Assembly: GCA_036520715.1 (NCBI GenBank)
Contig: DATDJF010000184.1
Span: forward strand, 1-9,635
Source: JAEUPI01 sp036520715
Lineage (GTDB): Bacteria; Pseudomonadota; Gammaproteobacteria; Burkholderiales; Burkholderiaceae_C
Direction: 5' to 3'
Length of the DNA: 9,635 nt
The notes below the pieces were generated by a model. It was not told the origin of the DNA. It saw only the letters and a list, made by a program, of their open reading frames with translations, and did not search any database. Positions 5,220 through 9,635 of the stretch are shown in pieces. A program made the translations under genes and the position numbers. Numbering within the stretch: the stretch's first letter is position 1; every line of letters starts with the position of its first letter.

Positions 5220-6806
5220 CTACTGCGAGGGTTCGCGCGGCTGGCTCTTGGCGCGCAGCTCGTCGTACAGCGCGCGACGCTGGCCCTCGAGCTCGCGCAG
5301 GCGCGAATCGATCACCGATGACTCGATGAAGTCCGGCGTGGCGCCCGAGCGCGCGAGGCGCTGGCCGGCGCGCAGGCGATCGATCGCGCCGCTCCAGTCG
5401 CCCAGCGCGGCGCGCGACTCGGCCTGCGCGCGCACCGCGCGCAGCGTCTGGCCCTGGCGCTCGGCGCACGACGACAGCTCGTTCCAGGCCAGCGCATCGC
5501 CGCGGTGGCTGCTGGTCCAGCTCTGCAGCACTTCGCACTGGCGCTTCACCCGGGCCGCATCGCCGGCGATCAGTGCCGCCTGCGCTTCGAGAAGCAAACG
5601 CGGCCGCGAGGCATCGGCGGGCAGCGCCGCCAGCCGCTTGTCGGCGGCCGCCGCGTCGCCCTGCGCGATCGCCAGCTCCACCCCGAGCAAGCCCCACAAG
5701 CGCACCCTGCGCGCATCGATTTTGCCGGCGGTCACCAGCCGCTCACCGCTGGCCAGCGCCTCGGCGGCGCGCGCGAAATCGCGCAGCTGCAACGACGCCA
5801 GCACGCTCGCGTAGAGCGCCGCCAGCCGTTCGTCGTCCGAGTTGTTGAGCGCCTTGTCCATGTCCTGCAAACGGCGGCGCGCCTGCACGGTGGGATCCAT
5901 CAGCACGCGCGAGCGCGCCTGCATCAGCGGGTGATCCGGCCGCGTCGAGGTCAGCGCGAACGGCCCGGTGCCCAGGCGCGACTGCGCCTCGGCGATGCGC
6001 TCGGTGGTCAACGGGTGGCTGCGCAGGTATGGGTAGGCGCCGCTGTCGTTGAGGCGATTGGCGTAGTCGAGCTTCTCGAACATGCGCGCCATGCCCGCCG
6101 GCGAATACCCCGCCTCGCGCAGCACCGCAAAGCCGATGCGGTCGGCCTCGCGTTCCATGTCGCGCGAGAAGTTGAGCTGGCCTTGCACCGCTGCGGCCTG
6201 GCCGCCCAGGACCGCCGCCTGCGCGGCATCGGAGCTGTTGCTCTTGGTGGCGGCCAGCACGCCCAGGATCAGGCCCGCCAGTGCCAACAGGCTCTGGCGC
6301 TGGCTGGTGGTGACGCCACGCGCGATGTGGCGCTGCGTGACGTGCGTCAGCTCGTGCGCCAGCACCGAGGCCAGCTCGTCGGCCGTGCCGGTGAGGTTGA
6401 TCAGCCCCAGGTGCACGCCGACGTAGCCGCCGGGCAGCGCGAAGGCATTGACGGTGCGATCGCGCACCAGGAAGGCCTCGAACGCGAACGCGGCAATGAT
6501 GTCGGGCGCGATGTCGCCGCGCTGGCGCGCAGCCTCCACCAGCGGCTGCCACAGCGACTGCAGGTACTCCAGCAGCACCGGATCGTCGAGGTAGTCGGGG
6601 TCGCGGCGGATCTCGCGCATGATCTGGTCGCCGACCCGCTTCTCGGCCGCGACGGTGACTTCGTCGGATGCCGATTCGCCCAACGAGGGCAAGCGCACCT
6701 GCGGCCAAGCGGGGCTCGCCAGCGCGAGCGCCAGGCACAACGCCGCCGCCACGCCGCGCCGTGCCAGCGGGCGCGCACGCGGGGTGCCTGAGGGGGTGCG
6801 GTTCAT
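5220..6806 (-). CDS. exported M48 family zinc metalloprotease, BepA-like
   Basis: This is a 528-residue predicted periplasmic protease related to BepA (YfgC), which in E. coli degrades or assists misassembled outer-membrane proteins such as LptD. Residues 1 to about 36 form a signal peptide: a basic start with RARPLARRG, a hydrophobic core VAAALCLALALA, and a likely cleavage site near SPA or AWP. The M48 domain follows. It has HELTH (151-155) with His151 and His155 as zinc ligands and Glu152 as catalytic base, MEREADR with Glu218 as the EXXXD-type third ligand, and SHPLTTERI with His264, equivalent to the regulatory plug histidine of BepA. The second half, from about 290, is Ala-rich helical sequence consistent with TPR repeats. 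E. coli BepA has 487 residues. The ATG at 6806 is chosen because it gives a clean signal peptide; the frame could start at 6851, which adds 15 residues. The gene is divergent from moaC. Confidence 0.92.
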   Translation of the reverse strand: MNRTPSGTPRARPLARRGVAAALCLALALASPAWPQVRLPSLGESASDEVTVAAEKRVGDQIMREIRRDPDYLDDPVLLEYLQSLWQPLVEAARQRGDIAPDIIAAFAFEAFLVRDRTVNAFALPGGYVGVHLGLINLTGTADELASVLAHELTHVTQRHIARGVTTSQRQSLLALAGLILGVLAATKSNSSDAAQAAVLGGQAAAVQGQLNFSRDMEREADRIGFAVLREAGYSPAGMARMFEKLDYANRLNDSGAYPYLRSHPLTTERIAEAQSRLGTGPFALTSTRPDHPLMQARSRVLMDPTVQARRRLQDMDKALNNSDDERLAALYASVLASLQLRDFARAAEALASGERLVTAGKIDARRVRLWGLLGVELAIAQGDAAAADKRLAALPADASRPRLLLEAQAALIAGDAARVKRQCEVLQSWTSSHRGDALAWNELSSCAERQGQTLRAVRAQAESRAALGDWSGAIDRLRAGQRLARSGATPDFIESSVIDSRLRELEGQRRALYDELRAKSQPREPSQ

Positions 6807-6876
6807 CGGGTTCGCCTGCTGCTGCGCGGTGCGGGCCGTTGCACGCCTCATGGCGCCTGGAGGTTCACCGGGCGCC

Positions 6877-6882
6877 TATGAT
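6877..6882 (+). promoter_or_regulatory. -10 hexamer of moaC
   Basis: TATGAT matches five of six -10 bases and is the best such hexamer in the gap between the M48 gene and moaC. It predicts a transcript start near 6889 and a leader of about 42 bases. No clear -35 is visible. Confidence 0.45.
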
Positions 6883-6909
6883 CGCACCGCGGCGTTGCCC
6901 GCTTGTGAA
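6881..6909 (-). promoter_or_regulatory. weak candidate promoter of the M48 gene
   Basis: On the minus strand, TTCACA (6909-6904) matches five of six -35 bases, followed at 17 bp by TGCGAT (6886-6881), a poor -10. It would overlap the moaC -10 by two bases, so the two genes could not easily fire at once. The weak -10 keeps confidence low. Confidence 0.25.
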
Positions 6910-6930
6910 CGGATTCAAACGACCCTCGCC

Positions 6931-7428
6931 ATGGCTCGCCGCGCCAACCCGCTGACCCATTTCGACGCCCACGGGCAAGCCCACATGGTCGACGTGGCGG
7001 CCAAGGAACAGACGCATCGTGTGGCGCGGGCGCGCGGCAGCATCCGCATGCAGGTCGCCACCCTCGAGCTCATCGGTTCGGGCCGTGCCGGCAAGGGTGA
7101 CGTGATCGGCATCGCACGCATCGCCGCCATCCAGGCCGCCAAGCGCACGGCGGAGTTGATCCCGCTGTGCCACCCGCTGCCGCTGACACGCGTCAGCGCC
7201 GAGTTCGAACTCGACAGCGCGGCCGGCGCCGTGCATTGCACGGTGGTCGCCGAGACGCTGGGCCGCACCGGCGTCGAGATGGAGGCGTTGACGGCCGTGC
7301 AGGTGGCACTGCTCACGGTGTACGACATGTGCAAGGCGGTCGACCGCGGCATGGTGATCGGCGACGTCCGCCTGCTCGAAAAGAGCGGCGGCCGCTCAGG
7401 CCACTGGACAGCGCCGGCGCCCGGCTGA
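6931..7428 (+). CDS. moaC: cyclic pyranopterin monophosphate synthase MoaC
   Basis: MoaC converts the cyclic GTP derivative made by MoaA into cyclic pyranopterin monophosphate, the first stable intermediate of molybdenum cofactor synthesis, in the cytoplasm. The 165 residues are the usual family length. Motifs visible are HMVDVAAKEQTHR (18-30), KGDVIGIARIAAIQAAKRT (55-73), IPLCHPLPLT (77-86), GVEMEALTAV (114-123) and YDMCKAVDRGM (131-141). The residues known to be catalytic in E. coli (Lys51, His77, Glu112, Glu114, Asp128, Lys131) are all present, each shifted by four: Lys55, His81, Glu116, Glu118, Asp132 and Lys135. The ATG at 6931 is chosen because the family core starts a few residues later; upstream in-frame codons back to 6619 run through the promoter and the M48 signal peptide. 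No clear Shine-Dalgarno sequence is seen. No other moa, moe or mob gene is in the window, so the pathway is encoded elsewhere. Confidence 0.96.
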   Translation: MARRANPLTHFDAHGQAHMVDVAAKEQTHRVARARGSIRMQVATLELIGSGRAGKGDVIGIARIAAIQAAKRTAELIPLCHPLPLTRVSAEFELDSAAGAVHCTVVAETLGRTGVEMEALTAVQVALLTVYDMCKAVDRGMVIGDVRLLEKSGGRSGHWTAPAPG

Positions 7429-7440
7429 TCGAGCCGGCGC
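7411..7440. terminator. GC-rich inverted repeat at the moaC / ligase 3' ends
   Basis: GCGCCGGC (7411-7418) is the exact reverse complement of GCCGGCGC (7433-7440). A shorter alternative stem, CCGGCT/AGCCGG (7421-7426 with 7432-7437), lies within. The structure spans the moaC TGA stop and most of the 22-bp gap to the convergent ligase gene. It lacks a T-run, so a role as a bidirectional terminator is only suggested by position. Confidence 0.35.
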
Positions 7441-7450
7441 GCCCGGCGTT

Positions 7451-9181
7451 TCAGCGCTGCTCGGTGAACTCGCGCCAATTCACCACCCGCCGCGGCGGCT
7501 GACACTGAAACGCCTGCGCGGCCTGCTGCGGCCGCGAGCAGGGCTCGAAGAACTCGTCGGCACCGGGGTTGCGGAACTCGCGAATGCGCGCCGCCAGCCA
7601 GCGCGCCTTGTCGAGCTCGCCCTGCGCGGCCAGCGCCTGCGACCAGGCGATCATCAACCGCACGTCGAGCAGCTGATGCGGCGCGCGCCTGAATGCGAGC
7701 TGCTGCGACGCCGACAGCGGCGCCTTGGGTTCACCGAACGCGGTGGCAGCGGCATAGTCGGCATGGTGGCCGAACAGCGGGCTGCGCTGGCCCGACTCGA
7801 TGCGCTCTTCGAGCGGCGCGGCAAGCTCGGGTGGGTCGTAGATCACCACGACACGCATGTAGTCCCACGTCGCCGCGATTGCCACGACCACCATGGCAGC
7901 GCCGACGGCGATCCAATTGCGGTGGGCCGCGTCGGGCGCCAAGCCTGCGGGCGTCTGCGCACCCTCGGGGCTTGCAGGCGACAACACGAAGCCCCAGGCG
8001 AAAGCGGTCGGCAATAGGAAGTAGGCGTACCACAGCGGGTACTCCAGCATGCTGTGCAGTCCGATCATCAGCACCATCATGAAGGCGGCTCGCCTGGCCG
8101 CACCGCCGTGGCCTTGCGCCGAGCGCGCGCGCCGCCAGGCCTGGAACAGTGCAGCCAGCAGCAGGCCCATCACGGCGCCCCCGAGGGGGATGCCCAACTC
8201 CACGAGCAGCTGCAACGGCAGGTTGTGCGTGTGGTCGAAGAATGCGGTCGGCCGGCGGGCGAACTCGCTCAGCGTCCACACGAAGTTGAACTCGCCGTGA
8301 CCGACACCGAGCCAAGGCTGGTCGCGAATCATCGCCAGCGTGTTCGACCAGATGGCGAAGCGCGAGCTCGACAGGTCTCCGCCGTGGCTCAGGCGCGCCT
8401 CGCCGGCAAAGGCCTGCGGGTTGTGATGCGCCCACGCACTCAACAGCCACCACGCCACGGCATAGAAGACCGGAATCGCCCACAGCATCCGGCGGGTCTG
8501 GCTGCTGAGCTGGCGATCGAGCAGACCCCACAACGAGAGCACGACGGCGCCGACCAGACCGGTCCGTGAAGCGGACAAGACGACCACGAACAGCAGCACG
8601 GCGCCGACGCCGATGCTCTGCCACAGGCGCAGGCGACCGCTCTCGCGCATCCAGACCACGGCGATCAGTGCCCACAGCAACAGGCTCGCCAGGTGGTTGG
8701 GCTGCCTCACGTTGCCCGTGGCACGTCCCGGCACGTGCGTGGCGATCCAGCCGCCATCGGCGAGCGACGGCATGAACACCTGGACCATGCCGATCGCCGC
8801 GCTGGCCAGGCCGGCGACGACCATGCCGTTGGCGAAAGCGGCAAAGGCCGCCTCGTGATCGGGGTGCCGACCATCGAGCGAACAGATGCTCCATGCCACC
8901 AGGCCGGCCGCGCCCACCAGGGCCAGCCCGGTGACACCGATGCCCCATGGCAAGGCCCCGAACGCCGGCGACAGCAGGGTGGCCAGGCCGAGCAGACCCA
9001 GCGCGAGCCACAGCGGCAGCGAGTGGCGCGCACAGCCCGCCGCGTGCCGTGCCGACGATGTGCCCACCAACGCGACCATGCCGCCCCAGCCCGCCAGCGC
9101 GAGGGTCTGATTGACGAGGGTCGGCGACGGCGGAAAGTTGACCGCCAGCAGCGCCGGGCCCGCGATCGCGAGCAAGGCCAT
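7451..9181 (-). CDS. O-antigen ligase family protein, PglL-type O-oligosaccharyltransferase
   Basis: This is a polytopic inner-membrane glycosyltransferase of 576 residues from the ATG at 9181. PglL/WaaL-type enzymes transfer a lipid-linked glycan in the periplasm, WaaL to lipid A core and PglL to protein, often type IV pilin. About 12 hydrophobic segments are spread over residues 1-445. Family motifs visible are GNVRQPNHLASLLLWALIA (156-174), typical of the PglL_A region, ASRTGLVGAVV (204-214), SSRFAIWSNTL (272-282), LGVGHGEFNFVW (291-302) and DHTHNLPLQLLVELG (316-330), the Wzy_C motif with the key histidine. Residues about 446-576 are a soluble periplasmic tail ending in FQCQPPRRVVNWREF, as in Burkholderiales PglL proteins. 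The frame could also start at a TTG at 9214, overlapping the upstream gene's stop as TTGA, which would add 11 residues. The neighbouring pilin accessory gene favours PglL over WaaL. Confidence 0.85.
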   Translation of the reverse strand: MALLAIAGPALLAVNFPPSPTLVNQTLALAGWGGMVALVGTSSARHAAGCARHSLPLWLALGLLGLATLLSPAFGALPWGIGVTGLALVGAAGLVAWSICSLDGRHPDHEAAFAAFANGMVVAGLASAAIGMVQVFMPSLADGGWIATHVPGRATGNVRQPNHLASLLLWALIAVVWMRESGRLRLWQSIGVGAVLLFVVVLSASRTGLVGAVVLSLWGLLDRQLSSQTRRMLWAIPVFYAVAWWLLSAWAHHNPQAFAGEARLSHGGDLSSSRFAIWSNTLAMIRDQPWLGVGHGEFNFVWTLSEFARRPTAFFDHTHNLPLQLLVELGIPLGGAVMGLLLAALFQAWRRARSAQGHGGAARRAAFMMVLMIGLHSMLEYPLWYAYFLLPTAFAWGFVLSPASPEGAQTPAGLAPDAAHRNWIAVGAAMVVVAIAATWDYMRVVVIYDPPELAAPLEERIESGQRSPLFGHHADYAAATAFGEPKAPLSASQQLAFRRAPHQLLDVRLMIAWSQALAAQGELDKARWLAARIREFRNPGADEFFEPCSRPQQAAQAFQCQPPRRVVNWREFTEQR

Positions 9182-9210
9182 CGCCGTCCAGCCCGGTCGC
9201 TCGAACGAGG

Positions 9211-9635
9211 TCAAAAGAAGCCGTCTCGATGCAGGTGGCCGACGATGCGGGCGTCCGGAGCGGCCACCAGCGTGACCCAATCGTTCGCCCGCTGTGAACG
9301 CAGCGGCAGGAAGCGCAATTCGGCGGTCGTCGTCCCCGCCGCCTTTGCAAGCGCCTCGATCTCGTTGGCCACATCGGGGTAACGCTGCACCAACGAGGCG
9401 ACCGGGCGCGACTTCGAGAGCACGGCGTCACGCTGCGATTCGTACGTGCGCCAGTAACGCGGCACCATGGCCAGGTCGATGCCACTCATGCCGAGTTGCA
9501 TCGCGTTGGCGAGCTCGTCGGGATCGGTCGGTTTCGGCGCCGCAAACGTGCGCGGCCCCGACCACGAGAGGCTGCGCAGCGCGGGCACCGGCGCCTCGGC
9601 CAAGGTGTCGGGGTCGATGTCCGCGGCCGACACCG
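9211..9635 (-). CDS. probable TfpX/TfpZ type IV pilin accessory protein, C-terminal part
   Basis: About 140 residues are visible and the frame is open to the right edge. The only nearby start is a GTG at 9633, so the protein is almost certainly cut off. The visible part is soluble. It has a linker with WSGPRTFAAPKP, a middle stretch MQLGMSGIDLAMVPRYWRTY and KSRPVASLVQRYPDVANEIE, then LRFLPLRSQRANDWVTLV and a C-terminal VGHLHRDGFF. This order of features fits the periplasmic tail of TfpX/TfpZ accessory proteins as I know them. Those have N-terminal membrane helices and help pilin assembly or modification, but the helices would lie outside the window. The stop at 9211-9213 is 29 bases before the ligase ATG on the same strand, or overlaps it if TTG 9214 is used, so the two genes form an operon. 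A pilA-like gene further upstream would be expected. Confidence 0.55.
   Translation of the reverse strand, partial: VSAADIDPDTLAEAPVPALRSLSWSGPRTFAAPKPTDPDELANAMQLGMSGIDLAMVPRYWRTYESQRDAVLSKSRPVASLVQRYPDVANEIEALAKAAGTTTAELRFLPLRSQRANDWVTLVAAPDARIVGHLHRDGFF

Noticed and set aside
5505..6791. A 428-codon plus-strand frame opposite the M48 gene
   Set aside because: Antisense shadow. The minus strand encodes the signal peptide, HELTH and other protease motifs.
7731..9485. A 584-codon minus-strand frame overlapping the ligase and pilin accessory genes
   Set aside because: Out-of-frame Arg-rich translation; the ligase frame has the membrane segments and family motifs.

Overview
The window is a stretch of ordinary-looking chromosome from a very GC-rich bacterium. 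Protein families, strong G/C bias at third codon positions and gene content point to a betaproteobacterium of the order Burkholderiales, probably near the Rubrivivax/Leptothrix/Methylibium group. That placement comes from recognising the proteins, not from a database search. There is no tRNA, rRNA, insertion sequence, CRISPR array or phage module.

Layout, left to right. (1) Positions 2-916, plus strand: 3' part of an Ala/Pro-rich protein of unknown function with a Trp-rich C-terminal domain, open to the left edge. (2) 992-4009, plus: uvrA, complete, encoding the damage-recognition ATPase of nucleotide excision repair, with an unusual N-terminal extension that carries a short direct repeat. 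(3) 4010-4183: an intergenic stretch packed with hairpins, several with GNRA loops, including a good rho-independent terminator for the next gene. (4) 4184-4606, minus: a 140-residue protein joining a histone H1-like Lys/Ala tail to a SWIB domain. (5) 4607-4841: a less GC-rich divergent promoter region with tandem repeats of about 20 bp. (6) 4842-5201, plus: a small YvlD-like membrane protein of the phage-holin-4-2 family. (7) 5220-6806, minus: an exported M48 zinc metalloprotease of the BepA type. (8) 6807-6930: a divergent promoter region. (9) 6931-7428, plus: moaC of molybdenum cofactor synthesis. (10) 7451-9181, minus: a PglL/WaaL-type O-antigen ligase or pilin O-oligosaccharyltransferase. 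(11) 9211-9635, minus: the C-terminal part of what looks like a TfpX/TfpZ type IV pilin accessory protein, cut by the right edge.

Most genes are single units in convergent or divergent pairs: uvrA><SWIB, SWIB<>yvlD-like, yvlD-like><M48, M48<>moaC, moaC><ligase. The one clear operon is at the right end, where the pilin accessory gene is followed closely by the ligase. That order suggests a type IV pilin gene just outside the window and a pilin-glycosylation role. The convergent 3' ends are compact (18 and 22 bp between genes), and in both cases a hairpin overlaps a stop codon.

I do not see a clear new multi-gene system. The observations most worth following are the H1-SWIB chromatin-like protein with its repeat-bearing promoter, the hairpin cluster after uvrA (a possible dispersed repeat), the repeat in the UvrA N-terminus, and the pilin-glycosylation locus at the right edge.
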